A stretch of 64,000 bases of DNA from Chryseobacterium indologenes (GCA_001013295.1 LAZY01000032.1:1-64000); one strand, 5' to 3'. Positions 28,075 to 37,978 are shown, counted from the stretch's first letter. Notes: generated by a model from the sequence alone, not told the origin. Program-made: numbers and translations.

Positions 28075-29385
28075 ATGTCAAATATTGTCGCAATCGTTGG
28101 ACGTCCCAACGTAGGAAAATCCACACTTTTTAACCGTTTATTAGAAAGAAGAGAAGCTATTGTAGATTCTACAGCCGGTGTTACCAGAGACCGTCACTAC
28201 GGAAAATCTGACTGGAATGGAGTAGACTTTACCGTAATTGATACCGGAGGGTATGATGTAGGTACAGACGATATCTTTGAAGAAGAGATCCGTAAGCAGG
28301 TACAGCTGGCGGTAGACGAAGCTACCTCTATTATCTTTATGATGAACGTAGAAGAGGGACTTACCGATACCGATTACGAAATTTACAGACTTCTGAGAAG
28401 ATCCAACAAACCGATTTATATCGTTATCAACAAAGTGGATTCTTCAAAAGAAGAACTTCCAGCAACAGAATTTTATCAGTTAGGAATCGATAAATATTAT
28501 ACACTTTCTTCTGCAACCGGTTCAGGAACAGGAGATCTTTTGGATGATATAGTTAAAGATTTCCCTACTACAGAATATAAAGACCCTTTCGAAGGACTGC
28601 CTAAGATTACGATCGCAGGACGTCCAAACGTAGGAAAATCTACAATGACCAATGCCTTATTGGATGTAGAAAGAAATATTGTAACCGATATTGCAGGAAC
28701 TACAAGAGACAGTATCCAGACCTTATACAACAAATTCGGACATGAGTTTGTATTGGTAGATACCGCGGGAATGAGAAGAAAGTCTAAAGTAAATGAAGAC
28801 CTTGAATTCTATTCCGTAATGAGATCAATCCGTTCTATCGAATATTCTGACGTGGTGATCATCATGGTAGATGCTACACAGGGATGGGAGTCTCAGGATA
28901 TGAACATTTTCGGATTGGCACAGAAAAACAGAAAAGGAATTGTCATTCTTGTCAACAAGTGGGATCTGATCGAAGATAAGCAGACCAATACCATGCGTGA
29001 CTTCGAAAAATCAATCAAAGATAAGATCGGTCAGTTCCAGGATATTCCAATCTTATTCGTTTCAGCTTTGACGAAGCAGAGAATTCTGAAAGCAGTAGAG
29101 GTGGCAATGCAGGTTTATGACGATCGTAAAAAGAAGATCAAAACATCAAAACTGAACGAAGTAATGCTTCCGATCTTCGAAAATACACCACCACCGGCAT
29201 TGAAAGGAAAGTATATCAAAATCAAATATTGTGTACAGCTTCCTACGCCATCACCACAGTTTGTATTTTTCTGCAACCTGCCACAGTATGTGAAGGAGCC
29301 ATATAAGAGATTTACTGAAAACCAGCTGAGAAAAGAATTCGGATTTACCGGAGTTCCAATCGAAGTGTATTTCAGACAAAAATAA
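28075..29385 (+). CDS. der: Ribosome-assembly GTPase Der (EngA)
   Basis: A 436-residue protein with two GTPase domains and a C-terminal KH-like domain, needed for 50S assembly. Each G domain has a P loop (GRPNVGKST twice, near residues 9-17 and 183-191), DTGG or DTAG switch II, and an NKVD/NKWD specificity motif. The C terminus from about residue 350 holds the KH-type fold. The length matches the family norm. It is monocistronic with a strong terminator. Confidence 0.97.
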   Translation: MSNIVAIVGRPNVGKSTLFNRLLERREAIVDSTAGVTRDRHYGKSDWNGVDFTVIDTGGYDVGTDDIFEEEIRKQVQLAVDEATSIIFMMNVEEGLTDTDYEIYRLLRRSNKPIYIVINKVDSSKEELPATEFYQLGIDKYYTLSSATGSGTGDLLDDIVKDFPTTEYKDPFEGLPKITIAGRPNVGKSTMTNALLDVERNIVTDIAGTTRDSIQTLYNKFGHEFVLVDTAGMRRKSKVNEDLEFYSVMRSIRSIEYSDVVIIMVDATQGWESQDMNIFGLAQKNRKGIVILVNKWDLIEDKQTNTMRDFEKSIKDKIGQFQDIPILFVSALTKQRILKAVEVAMQVYDDRKKKIKTSKLNEVMLPIFENTPPPALKGKYIKIKYCVQLPTPSPQFVFFCNLPQYVKEPYKRFTENQLRKEFGFTGVPIEVYFRQK

Positions 29386-29403
29386 TAAGAACAATGTTCA
29401 CAG

Positions 29404-29435
29404 AAAATCCGGTAAGCTTGCTTACCGGATTTTTT
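29404..29435 (+). terminator. Terminator of der
   Basis: A 14-base arm (AAAATCCGGTAAGC) pairs perfectly with its reverse complement, with two bases between the arms, and is followed by T5 and further T-rich sequence. It is the strongest terminator in the window. Confidence 0.9.
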
Positions 29436-29491
29436 ATTTTAAATAGTTTTTAAAAAACAAGTGATCACAATATCTTTACTACAGAGGAAGA

Positions 29492-29521
29492 ACTTCCAGC
29501 TTCCCTCTCCATGCTTCCTGC
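29492..29521. repeat. Polypyrimidine intergenic repeat, copy 1
   Basis: A CT-rich run beginning ACTTCCAGCTTCC, shared with the copy at 30147-30178 and, inverted, 30036-30062. These copies bracket the GNAT gene and resemble dispersed intergenic repeats of Chryseobacterium. Confidence 0.4.
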
Positions 29522-29528
29522 CTTTTTC

Positions 29529-30011
29529 TCATAACCATTTCTCATACACCAGTCTTACAGGCCTGTACCCCTGTGAAGCCAGCCATCGCTGCATTGTATC
29601 ATTATTGAAAAGAGTATAGCGGTATATTTTACGAATTTTATAATCTGAATAAGCCTCTTCAAATGTTGTATTGAGCGCAGAATAGATTCCCTGTTTTCTG
29701 TATTCTTTTTTTACATAACCTTCCGAAACATACAGGTCATCATTTTCCCCAAGTTCAAAATTACTGTCATCCTTTTCATCAATATATCCGAATATAAAAC
29801 CTATAGCTTTTCCGTCAATTTCTGCAATAAGGAATGTTCCGTCATTCTCTTCTTCACATTCTGCCATGAAACGGAGATAATTGTCTCTGATCTGGCTCCA
29901 GTCGGCAGTCTTATCATTCATTTCTTTTTCCGAAACATGAAGTTCGCCTACCAGTTCATCAACGATGGGCAGGTTTTCAGCGATTTTTATTTTTTTGATA
30001 GAGTAATTCAT
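29529..30011 (-). CDS. GNAT family N-acetyltransferase
   Basis: A 160-residue enzyme that should transfer an acetyl group from acetyl-CoA to an amine. The acetyl-CoA site is seen as YVKKEYRKQGIYSALNTTFEEAY (about residues 97-120, with the Q/R-x-x-G-x-A pattern) and strand beta4 as FLIAEIDGKAIGFIFGYID. The acceptor cannot be predicted. It lies alone between convergent der and the NRPS gene, flanked by repeats. Confidence 0.82.
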   Translation of the reverse strand: MNYSIKKIKIAENLPIVDELVGELHVSEKEMNDKTADWSQIRDNYLRFMAECEEENDGTFLIAEIDGKAIGFIFGYIDEKDDSNFELGENDDLYVSEGYVKKEYRKQGIYSALNTTFEEAYSDYKIRKIYRYTLFNNDTMQRWLASQGYRPVRLVYEKWL

Positions 30012-30035
30012 AATGATGTTTTTATATTATTTGCC

Positions 30036-30062
30036 GGAAGCTGTAAGAGGGAGGATGGAAGT
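30036..30062. repeat. Purine-rich intergenic repeat, inverted copy
   Basis: GGAAGCTG followed by a GGAGGATGGAAG run is the near-reverse complement of the element at 30147-30178, so a long imperfect stem of about 26 bases could form across the region upstream of the GNAT gene. Confidence 0.4.
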
Positions 30063-30146
30063 TTCTATGGTACATTTATATAATAGCTGTTATCTGAAAC
30101 AAAATAATTTGAATGAACAACGTATATTATTTTATTAACCTTAATT

Positions 30147-30178
30147 ACTTCCAGCTTCGATCCTCCATCTTCCCTCCC
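30147..30178. repeat. Polypyrimidine intergenic repeat, copy 2
   Basis: Starts ACTTCCAGCTTC like copy 1 and is partly complementary to 30036-30062. It lies just after the NRPS-like gene stop, so it may also end that transcript. Confidence 0.4.
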
Positions 30179-30180
30179 AA

Positions 30181-33100
30181 TTACTTCCCTCTCAACGGGC
30201 TTCCATACCAGGAAGTATCATCAGAAAGAACTTCTCCTTTCATCACCAGAGAAAGCGGATCAATATTAACATTGTTTCCGATTTCACTATCATATAAAAT
30301 AATGGTTCTTGAATTGATGGTGGTCTGACTTCCGATTTTTACACTTCCGATCTTCATAATTCTGTCCTCAAAAAGATGAGTCTGAGGTCCGCAGTCTTCG
30401 TTCAGCATCGTTTCATCTCCAATAGAAACCATATCAAATTCTGTAATATCAGTAGTGTTAAGCCAAACTTTTTTCCCGATTTTGACCCCTAAAAATCTCA
30501 TGAAGAATGGTAACCAGAACGTTCCACGCAGGAAATCCAGGAAAAACTGCACCGGAAGGGCTTCGTAGATCGTTGTGATGCCTTCGCTCAGCCAGACTTT
30601 CATACTGTACATCGGCATTTCTGTTTTCTTGTATTTTCCAACAAAAATCCATTTGAGCAATACCGTGAAGAAAAATGAAGGTAAAGCCACAATTCCTAGA
30701 TAATAGAAAGGCGCAAATAATAAAAGATAAATAATTTTTCCTTCCAGGTAGGTACTGGTATAAGCGATGAACAATACACTACAGATAATCACGACAGTTT
30801 GTGGAAGAATAATCCTGATCCCTTCCACAATAGCTCTCGCCAGTTTAAGACGAAATGGAGGATTGTACGTAAGATGATCCTGGAAAACATCAGATTTCTG
30901 TCTGGCAGGAAGTCCTATCGGCGGAGATCCGAACCAGTCCTTTTCAGTGGAATTTTTCAGCTGTTCTTCCGTAGGAGCTTTACTCAGTACACCGATCAGC
31001 ATATTGTCTTTCAGTTCATACCCTTGTGGAATAAGACCGCTGTTTCCTACAAAACTGTTGTTTCCGATGGTTGTTTTAGATAAAATTAATTTTTCATTTC
31101 TCACATCATGCTCTCCAAGAATAACCGCATCCGCAATGAATGAGCCTTCACCAATTTCCAAAAGGTGGTGAGAAACATCGCTGGCTGTTGATATTTCTGA
31201 ATTTTTACCCACTTTAGCCCCCATCATTCTGTAAAATTTACTGATATAAATTGAAGCAAAAAGAGGATGTACAATGATTAGCGATAAGTTGAAAATCTGA
31301 TCTTTAATCCATTTTTTGTAATACATAAAACTGTACACGGAATAAACACCAGGTTTCATATTATATTGTAAAATTCTTGTCAGGATACTGACTACTGCAA
31401 TAAACAGTAAAATGTATACGGTAGACAGAATAGGAGCCTGCCACAGATAGTAAAAATTGTAATCCGCGGAACGATCATCCAGATAATATAAAGTGTACAG
31501 GGTAGGAGCTAAAGGCAAAACGATAAGTAACGGGAAGAAAAACAGTGAGCATGCATACAGAAATGCAAACCGGTTTCTTTTTGCTGTGGAAGCCAGTTGA
31601 GGAGCTTCGATTTCTTCGCCCTCTTTCACTCTTACCTTTTCTGCCGGGCTGCCATTCCATACTTCCCCAAACCCGATTCTGCCACCCTCATTAAGACAGC
31701 TTAAATCCTGAAGTTCACCGAATTTTTCAATAACCGTATCTCCACATACAATAACTGACGATCCGAGATAAGCATGAGCTTTAATATGTACTTTTCTGAT
31801 TCTTAAAACACCGTTTTCCACCGAAGCATTGTCAATACTACAGCCGGAACTTGAGTTTACATTTTCATCAATTGTAACAAGGTCTTCCGCTGCAATAGGC
31901 AGTAAGCTCAATTGAGCACTCGGATGAACTTTTACCCCAAGCAACTTTAAATATTTCGGATACAAAGGTGTTTCTACAATAAATTCAGAAGGCATTAATC
32001 TTTTCACCGTTTTCCATAGCCACCATCTGAAATAATACCATCCCCACAACGGGTAATCTCCTTCTTTTATTTTGCCTATCACCAGCCATTTGGTCAGAAC
32101 AATAATGATCGAATATACCGGCGGAATTAATGTGTAAAGCAAAAAAGCACTTAATAATGCATAATGCAGTCCGTATCCGTTGAGCTGGAAATAATAATAG
32201 CTTAGATAAGGAAAAAATATCTGAATACTTAGCAATCCAAAAATAACCAGTAAGCTGATGGTCTGGGCAATATTACAGGCAATATACTGTAATGTTGAAA
32301 CCCTTTGAAAAGGTTCCTGATGCACTGCTGCCTGGCTGTGCTTGGTTTTAAGACATTCCGAATAAGCCGACAAAGGACGGTTTTCATAAATTTCCTTTAA
32401 TGAAGCCGTCGGGAATCCCGCTTTTTGGCGAAGATGTGAAACCAGTGTAGCCGCCAGAAGAGAATGTCCGCCAAGATCTGTAAAAAAATCCTGATCCAGA
32501 TTGATTTCTTTTCCCGGAAATACCCATTTCAGAGTTTGAAGCAGTTTTTCTTCTACCGAAGCTTCAGGATTAATATGAATCTCTTCATTTTTCTCATGAA
32601 CCGTAAAACTTTCCGGAACAGGAAGACGCTTTCTGTCAATTTTACCACTCGGCATCCTTGGCATTTCCTTCATGAGAACAATGGAGATCGGAACCATGTA
32701 AGGGGCCAGAAATTTGGCAAGCTCCTTCCGCATTTCATTTTCATCAAATGAAGACTCATTACTCATTACCACATAGCCTACAAGCTGTCCCTGTTCGTTG
32801 GAGTCTTCTTTTACCGCTACAGCCGCAGATGAAACATCCTGAAGCTGGTTAAGGCGGGTTTCAATCTCTCCGAGCTCGATTCTGTAGCCCCGTAGTTTGA
32901 TCTGATCATCTATTCTTCCCTGGAAATCAATGAATCCGTCTTCACGAATGATAACGGCGTCTCCGGTTTTATAAATGGTACTTCCCGGTAGCTCAGGAAA
33001 AGGATTCTGTAAAAACTTCTGTTCAGTAAGTTCCGGAAGATTAAAATATCCGTTACTCACTCCGGGGCCGGAAATAATCATTTCCCCACGTTCTCCCCGA

Positions 33101-34101
33101 GGAACAATATTCATGCTTTCATCAACGACAGCAATATGATAATTGGGAAGCGGAGGACCAATGGTAAGCTCCTGCTGGCTGTTCAGCTTCGCCATATTGG
33201 AAGAAACGGTAGTTTCCGTTGGTCCGTAGCTGTTGATGAATATTCTGTAAGGCTTTGCCCATTTCTCCTGTACCTGTTTCGTACAGGCTTCACCACCCGT
33301 ATTGATGAACCTGATATAAGGAACTTCATCAATGATGGCCAGAATACTAGGAACGGCATGAAGGACCGTAATTTTATTTTTTGTTAAGACGTCACTAAGT
33401 TCATCTATTGCCTTTACAGTGGTAGCATCAGCAATCCATATGGTGGCTCCGGCAAACAGACTGATCCAGACTTCCTCACACCACATATCGAAAGAAACAG
33501 AAAATCCCTGATAGACAGTATCTGTATCTTGTATCTGTATAAAATCCTGTTCAGAACGGATGAGGTGACATATATTTCTGTGAGAAATAGGAATCCCTTT
33601 AGGATTTCCCGTACTTCCGGAAGTGAATAATACATACGCCCAATTGTCCGGACTGTAATGTACAGCAGGTGCAGGGATTACCTTCTCAGGTTGGGGAGCA
33701 ATTGGTATTGGCTGACAGTGAATCTGAGCATCCGTATCGGAAAAATAAGTTTTTACATTAATATCTGTAAATACCTTTTTGATCCTGTCTTCCGGCATTT
33801 CCCGGTCCAACGGGATATAGGCAGCACCTGCCTTTAAAATACCGAGTATGGCAACAGGAAGCTCAAGACTTCTCGGATACCAGACTCCGACACGGTCACC
33901 AGGCTGTACACCTTGATTTTGAAGTTGTAAAGCAATAGCATTGCTCCAGCTGTCTAATTCAGCGTAGGATATTTTTTTATCTTTAAATATAAAGGCTGTT
34001 TTATCCTTATATTTTTCAAAAGTGGGAACCAGTAGCTCAGGCAGAGTTTCTTCTTGGATAAACTCCGGACTGATTTTTCCTAAAATCAGGCTTTTCATCA
34101 T
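30181..34101 (-). CDS. Pls/PosA-like membrane NRPS (adenylation, carrier, LbH)
   Basis: A 1306-residue protein. The adenylation domain (about residues 20-490) has TSGSTGNPKG at 160-169, SYGPTETT at 291-298, GDAVIIREDGF, and PSGKIDR near 484-490; Asp205 in SFDMWCEE sits where amino-acid-activating domains bind the substrate amine. A carrier domain follows with DLGGHSLLA (Ser547). The rest is membrane helices and three left-handed beta-helix (hexapeptide) blocks near 690-800, 970-1060 and 1220-1300. The plan matches Pls poly-lysine synthetase relatives, which link amino acids without a condensation domain. The monomer and product are unknown. The start may be residue 2. Confidence 0.85.
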   Translation of the reverse strand: MMKSLILGKISPEFIQEETLPELLVPTFEKYKDKTAFIFKDKKISYAELDSWSNAIALQLQNQGVQPGDRVGVWYPRSLELPVAILGILKAGAAYIPLDREMPEDRIKKVFTDINVKTYFSDTDAQIHCQPIPIAPQPEKVIPAPAVHYSPDNWAYVLFTSGSTGNPKGIPISHRNICHLIRSEQDFIQIQDTDTVYQGFSVSFDMWCEEVWISLFAGATIWIADATTVKAIDELSDVLTKNKITVLHAVPSILAIIDEVPYIRFINTGGEACTKQVQEKWAKPYRIFINSYGPTETTVSSNMAKLNSQQELTIGPPLPNYHIAVVDESMNIVPRGERGEMIISGPGVSNGYFNLPELTEQKFLQNPFPELPGSTIYKTGDAVIIREDGFIDFQGRIDDQIKLRGYRIELGEIETRLNQLQDVSSAAVAVKEDSNEQGQLVGYVVMSNESSFDENEMRKELAKFLAPYMVPISIVLMKEMPRMPSGKIDRKRLPVPESFTVHEKNEEIHINPEASVEEKLLQTLKWVFPGKEINLDQDFFTDLGGHSLLAATLVSHLRQKAGFPTASLKEIYENRPLSAYSECLKTKHSQAAVHQEPFQRVSTLQYIACNIAQTISLLVIFGLLSIQIFFPYLSYYYFQLNGYGLHYALLSAFLLYTLIPPVYSIIIVLTKWLVIGKIKEGDYPLWGWYYFRWWLWKTVKRLMPSEFIVETPLYPKYLKLLGVKVHPSAQLSLLPIAAEDLVTIDENVNSSSGCSIDNASVENGVLRIRKVHIKAHAYLGSSVIVCGDTVIEKFGELQDLSCLNEGGRIGFGEVWNGSPAEKVRVKEGEEIEAPQLASTAKRNRFAFLYACSLFFFPLLIVLPLAPTLYTLYYLDDRSADYNFYYLWQAPILSTVYILLFIAVVSILTRILQYNMKPGVYSVYSFMYYKKWIKDQIFNLSLIIVHPLFASIYISKFYRMMGAKVGKNSEISTASDVSHHLLEIGEGSFIADAVILGEHDVRNEKLILSKTTIGNNSFVGNSGLIPQGYELKDNMLIGVLSKAPTEEQLKNSTEKDWFGSPPIGLPARQKSDVFQDHLTYNPPFRLKLARAIVEGIRIILPQTVVIICSVLFIAYTSTYLEGKIIYLLLFAPFYYLGIVALPSFFFTVLLKWIFVGKYKKTEMPMYSMKVWLSEGITTIYEALPVQFFLDFLRGTFWLPFFMRFLGVKIGKKVWLNTTDITEFDMVSIGDETMLNEDCGPQTHLFEDRIMKIGSVKIGSQTTINSRTIILYDSEIGNNVNIDPLSLVMKGEVLSDDTSWYGSPLRGK

Positions 34102-34191
34102 TAAAAAATTGTAATATCTATTGATCGGGAATATTTTATAAATATACTTTATTTCTATTCACGCCCGATATTTCAATTCGTTTTTTAGTTG

Positions 34192-34199
34192 TAATTTTG
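34192..34199 (+). promoter_or_regulatory. Candidate -7 element of upp
   Basis: TAATTTTG matches TAnnTTTG, giving a leader of about 45 bases. A -33 match is not clear. Confidence 0.4.
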
Positions 34200-34246
34200 C
34201 AGAATTAATATCAATTTAACTGAAATTAAAAAAAAATAAAATTTTC

Positions 34247-34897
34247 ATGCTTACCGTATTATCTCAAAACTTTTCTCTTGTCAATGAATGGATCAATGAA
34301 CTTCGAAACGTCGAAGTGCAGCATGACCGTATGAGATTCCGTAGAAATATGGAAAGAATCGGGGAAATTGCAGCTTTTGAAATCAGTAAAGGATTAGAGT
34401 ATAGAGACGTTGAAATTCAGACTCCTTTAGATACCATAAAAAGTAGAGAAATCGCTGTGCAGCCGGTTATTACAACCATTTTAAGAGCCGGTGTTCCATT
34501 GTTTGAAGGGATTTTGAACTATCTGGACAGAGCAGACTGTGGTTTTGTGGCAGCTTACAGAAAGCACGATGCCAATGACTATTTTTCTATCAAACAGGAT
34601 TATCTGACATGTCCCAGCATCGAAGGAAGACCACTGATTGTGGCAGATCCTATGTTGGCAACAGGAGCTTCCCTGATTGAGGCTATTAAAGATTTGCTGA
34701 CCAATGGAAATCCAACCCAGCTTCATATCGTAGCAGCGATTGCTTCAAGACAAGGAGTTGAAACTGTTCAGAACGCTTATCCTGATGCTCACATCTGGGT
34801 TGGAGCTATCGATGAACAATTGACCTCAAAAGGATATATCACCCCGGGATTGGGAGATGCCGGAGATTTAAGCTACGGAGAAAAACTTCAGAGATAA
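34247..34897 (+). CDS. upp: Uracil phosphoribosyltransferase
   Basis: A 216-residue cytosolic salvage enzyme making UMP from uracil and PRPP. The PRPP loop reads IVADPMLATGASLIEAI (about residues 131-147), and the uracil-binding tail reads YITPGLGDAGD near the C terminus. Both match Upp. The gene ends one base before the convergent hydrolase stop, so no terminator separates them. Confidence 0.95.
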   Translation: MLTVLSQNFSLVNEWINELRNVEVQHDRMRFRRNMERIGEIAAFEISKGLEYRDVEIQTPLDTIKSREIAVQPVITTILRAGVPLFEGILNYLDRADCGFVAAYRKHDANDYFSIKQDYLTCPSIEGRPLIVADPMLATGASLIEAIKDLLTNGNPTQLHIVAAIASRQGVETVQNAYPDAHIWVGAIDEQLTSKGYITPGLGDAGDLSYGEKLQR

Positions 34898-34898
34898 A

Positions 34899-35585
34899 TT
34901 AAGAAAGATTCCAGAAATCTTTCATTAAATTCAACAATAAACCTGGTCGTACCTTATCCATAGGATGTTTAGTATCCGGAAGTACGGCCAGTTTTGCATT
35001 AGGCAGATTCCTGTAGACATTTTTACTTTCCTCAAGCGTTACCATATTGTCTTTATCACCTACCATAATCTGAACAGGGATGTTAATGGTGGTAATGTCA
35101 TTTTTCAGAGGAGGATTTTTACCCAGATTCACCATCAGATCTGCAATGGCTGGAAGAAGTTGTTTCCATTTTGAACCATGTTGAGCTTCAAGAAGCTGAG
35201 CATATTGGGGAACTTTTTCAAGGATCATATCAGGATTCAGCATTTTACTTTCTTTCACAGCCTGTTCCTCGGTCCAGTCAAATTTTGTTCCCAGAGTAAT
35301 GATGGAGTTTACATTCCCCGGGTTTGTCATGGCATAGCAAAGCGCAACATATCCACCCATGCTGTGTCCAAAAATAAATACATCAGTTAAATTGTTGTCT
35401 TTACAGTACGTTGCCAGTTCCTGAGTATATTTCTCTATGCTGATTCCTTCTGCCGGAAGTTCAGTATCTCCGTGTCCGGAAAGCAAAGGCGTATGAATAA
35501 CAAAATAGGAGGATAACGTTTCTAAATAAGGCTTGAAAATATCGCTGTGACCTAAAGCGCCATGTAATAAGATCAGATTGGGCAT
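34899..35585 (-). CDS. Alpha/beta hydrolase
   Basis: A 228-residue cytosolic hydrolase. The nucleophile elbow is FGHSMGGYVAL (Ser near residue 73), the oxyanion region is LLHGALGHSD at the start, an acid residue is likely in MVGDKDNMV, and the His is in DTKHPMD. The substrate is not identifiable. No signal peptide is present. It converges on upp and follows no operon partner; the upstream 35590-35708 stretch holds only a short AAACTTTAAACCTTGAACC-type degenerate repeat. Confidence 0.85.
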   Translation of the reverse strand: MPNLILLHGALGHSDIFKPYLETLSSYFVIHTPLLSGHGDTELPAEGISIEKYTQELATYCKDNNLTDVFIFGHSMGGYVALCYAMTNPGNVNSIITLGTKFDWTEEQAVKESKMLNPDMILEKVPQYAQLLEAQHGSKWKQLLPAIADLMVNLGKNPPLKNDITTINIPVQIMVGDKDNMVTLEESKNVYRNLPNAKLAVLPDTKHPMDKVRPGLLLNLMKDFWNLS

Positions 35586-35708
35586 TGTGGTTTAAGTTTT
35601 CCGGAAAATTAGGAAAAAGAATCGGAACCCGAAAATCAGTTTTGAGTGTAGAATAAATGTATTTTCAAACAACTTTAAACTTTAAACCTTGAACCTTGAA
35701 CCTAAAAC

Positions 35709-36362
35709 TTACACATCCATTGCCATAACCAGCACGCTTACTTTATTGTCTCCGGAATTCAGGATTTCCCAGGCAACAGAGGAAATGGTATTCCCTGTGG
35801 TAAAAACGTCATCAATCAGTAGGATATGCTTTCCGGTAAAAGTTTGGGTGACGGAAAATGTATTCACGGCTTCCAGTCTGTGTTTTTTATCTTTCAGGGC
35901 CTGTGCTTTTGAATAATGATTTCTTTTGAGAAGTTGGTGGTCAAAAGGAATTTCATAAAATGCAGATAATGTTTCCGTAAATAGATGAAGCTGATTATAT
36001 CCTCTTTCTTTTAATTTCTTCGGGTGAAGAGGAACACTTGCCATAAGGTCCGGTTTTGCATTTTTAAAATCCAGACGTTCAGTCGTCCATTCTGCCAGAA
36101 TTTTTCCGGCTTTTTCCCTGCTTCTGTATTTCAGCTCATGAATAATTTTCCTGCTCAGGTTCTCTTTTTCAAACTGGATTAACGCGAAAGCGTTTTCAAT
36201 AGGGAAGAAGAGGCCACATTTTTCTTTGATCGGAGTATTTTCAAAATAATCATAATGAGTGAAATGAATTTGATTGAAGCAAAGGTCGCAAACCAGAAGA
36301 TCAGGATCGATAATCCTGCTGCATTCAATACAACGGTTGGGGAAAAAAAGGTCTAGTATCAT
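35709..36362 (-). CDS. ComF family phosphoribosyltransferase-like protein
   Basis: A 217-residue protein with an N-terminal zinc finger of the double zinc ribbon type (CIECSRIIDPDLLVCDLC, CxxC spaced 11 residues from CxxC) and a C-terminal phosphoribosyltransferase fold with the PRPP loop ILLIDDVFTTGNTIS. ComF proteins act in natural DNA uptake, moving single-stranded DNA inside the cell, though many homologues act in other species lacking competence. It lies alone. The regulator gene at 36481 is upstream on the same strand, 118 bases away. Confidence 0.87.
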   Translation of the reverse strand: MILDLFFPNRCIECSRIIDPDLLVCDLCFNQIHFTHYDYFENTPIKEKCGLFFPIENAFALIQFEKENLSRKIIHELKYRSREKAGKILAEWTTERLDFKNAKPDLMASVPLHPKKLKERGYNQLHLFTETLSAFYEIPFDHQLLKRNHYSKAQALKDKKHRLEAVNTFSVTQTFTGKHILLIDDVFTTGNTISSVAWEILNSGDNKVSVLVMAMDV

Positions 36363-36450
36363 GGATGTGTTTTTTACGAAGTTATGAAATAGTTTTCACC
36401 CAATCAATGTATAATAATCATCATTTTTAAACTCCGAAAACTCTCCCTTT

Positions 36451-36484
36451 ACCCTCTCACACTCCCACTCTCACACCCTCTCAC
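36451..36484. repeat. CT-rich simple-sequence stretch
   Basis: A run alternating CTCTCACACT-like units just beyond the stop of the regulator gene. It looks like low-complexity intergenic sequence; its role is unknown. Confidence 0.35.
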
Positions 36485-37956
36485 TCAACCCCTCTCTTTA
36501 TCTTCTCAATAGAACTTTTCATACTCAGGTTAAAATGCTCTTTCTCCAACCGTACAGGAGGAGCCTGTCTTACTTCACAGTCAGCTATGCTGCAGGATTC
36601 GCAGGTAACTCCTACATTGATGGTTTTTAAAGAAGTGGATTTGATAAAGCTGATTTTTTTGATGGTCTGGGGATTCAGTAAAATACCAAGACAGTAGCTT
36701 CTGTTGCTCCCATCAGAAAAAGGATTCTTTTGTGAGGTAGAAATCACCAGATAGCTTATTCCCTGGTCTTTATAATGGGAAATCTGGGCATCCGTCAGTG
36801 TTTCATTTTCTTTTAAATGGTCAAGATTTTTCACAGCAATCCATCTTCTGCAGTAATGTTCGTTGGTGGCGTTGGCATGAGGAGCCTGTTGGTGGTTGAG
36901 GTGAAGTTCCTTTAAAATCTGAATTTTATCTGAATTTTTCTTTTTTACGAGACACAAATAAAACAGGTCTTTGATTCCCATCTCTGCCGAAAGAATATTC
37001 GTAAGACGATAGTAAAAGGTCTCCGGAGAATGGGTGAAACTGTTGATCAGGCTTGCGAAACTCTGAGGCTCCCAGTTGTTTTGATGGAAAAATTCTGAAG
37101 TTTTTTCAATGACAGGTTCTTTTGAAATTAATAGTGCTCCTGCAAAATAGGATGCATAAAAATTGTTCAGAATTTCCTCAAAACTCCCAAAGTCAAGCCA
37201 TGAATACGTATTGGGACGGATCTTTAAATCCAAAACTTTAAACCCGATCTCTTTTGCCAGAATGAATGTTTTCTGGTCCTTCTCAAGTTTTTTATTCAGA
37301 AGAAGCAGGTTCTTTTCAGGAATAAGTAATGAACGTAGATTATCCAGTGTTCCGTAAATTTCAAAATCTTCAGACTGAATCGTATAACCGAATTTTTCCG
37401 TAAGAATAAGCTCCAGAATATCAGATTTTAAATTTTTATCAATCTGTAATTGATTTTCCTGAATAAACTGGCTGACTTTTTCTTCAATTTCCGGGAAATA
37501 ATTATCATACAGCTCCTGGAATGACCGTAGAACGGCAAAATAAAACCTTTCCTTTCCCAGGTTATAATTCTGGGAGATCTCAATCAGCGCATTGATAAAA
37601 GCGGTAACCTTTTTAGGAGCATCACTGATGATGCTGATGAGGTTATTTTTATTGATTCCGAAAAGTTCCAGTGGAATTTCTTTAAAAAAATCTGACTGCA
37701 GAATTTCGTTGAAAGGAGCCAGACTTTTATCAAGTTTAGTAGAAACCAGATCATCAAAAGTACAGTTCAATGCATCCGAAAGCTGGATGATTTTGTCATG
37801 CTTCGGATATTTTTTTCCGTTTTCAATTTCGTTAAGGTAAGATTTTGATAACCCGGTTTTTACAGCAAGATCCTGTAGAGACCAGTTTTTCTTCTGCCTT
37901 TGCTGTTTCAGTTTCAACCCGAAAACTGTTTTGATAAAATCGCTTTCTGAATTCAT
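36481..37956 (-). CDS. RamB/ScfR-like XRE regulator of acetate metabolism
   Basis: A 491-residue regulator with an N-terminal XRE helix-turn-helix (about residues 10-65, with LSKSYLNEIENGKKYP), a long helical middle, a degenerate IrrE-like peptidase region (the His-Glu motif is not intact, FILAKEIGF), and a C-terminal Cys cluster CESCSIADC with Cys452, Cys455 and Cys460. This order is that of RamB and other short-chain fatty-acid regulators, which in Actinobacteria control isocitrate lyase and malate synthase. The gene here diverges from exactly those two genes, with two palindromes between them. The ligand is probably an acyl-CoA or short acid; inferred. Confidence 0.82.
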   Translation of the reverse strand: MNSESDFIKTVFGLKLKQQRQKKNWSLQDLAVKTGLSKSYLNEIENGKKYPKHDKIIQLSDALNCTFDDLVSTKLDKSLAPFNEILQSDFFKEIPLELFGINKNNLISIISDAPKKVTAFINALIEISQNYNLGKERFYFAVLRSFQELYDNYFPEIEEKVSQFIQENQLQIDKNLKSDILELILTEKFGYTIQSEDFEIYGTLDNLRSLLIPEKNLLLLNKKLEKDQKTFILAKEIGFKVLDLKIRPNTYSWLDFGSFEEILNNFYASYFAGALLISKEPVIEKTSEFFHQNNWEPQSFASLINSFTHSPETFYYRLTNILSAEMGIKDLFYLCLVKKKNSDKIQILKELHLNHQQAPHANATNEHYCRRWIAVKNLDHLKENETLTDAQISHYKDQGISYLVISTSQKNPFSDGSNRSYCLGILLNPQTIKKISFIKSTSLKTINVGVTCESCSIADCEVRQAPPVRLEKEHFNLSMKSSIEKIKRGVE

Positions 37957-37961
37957 TACTT

Positions 37962-37969
37962 CAAATATA
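37962..37969 (-). promoter_or_regulatory. Candidate -7 element of the regulator gene
   Basis: TATATTTG on the minus strand ends five bases before the ATG, so the mRNA would be almost leaderless. The palindrome at 37979-37994 covers the -33 region. Confidence 0.4.
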
Positions 37970-37978
37970 AATAATTAG

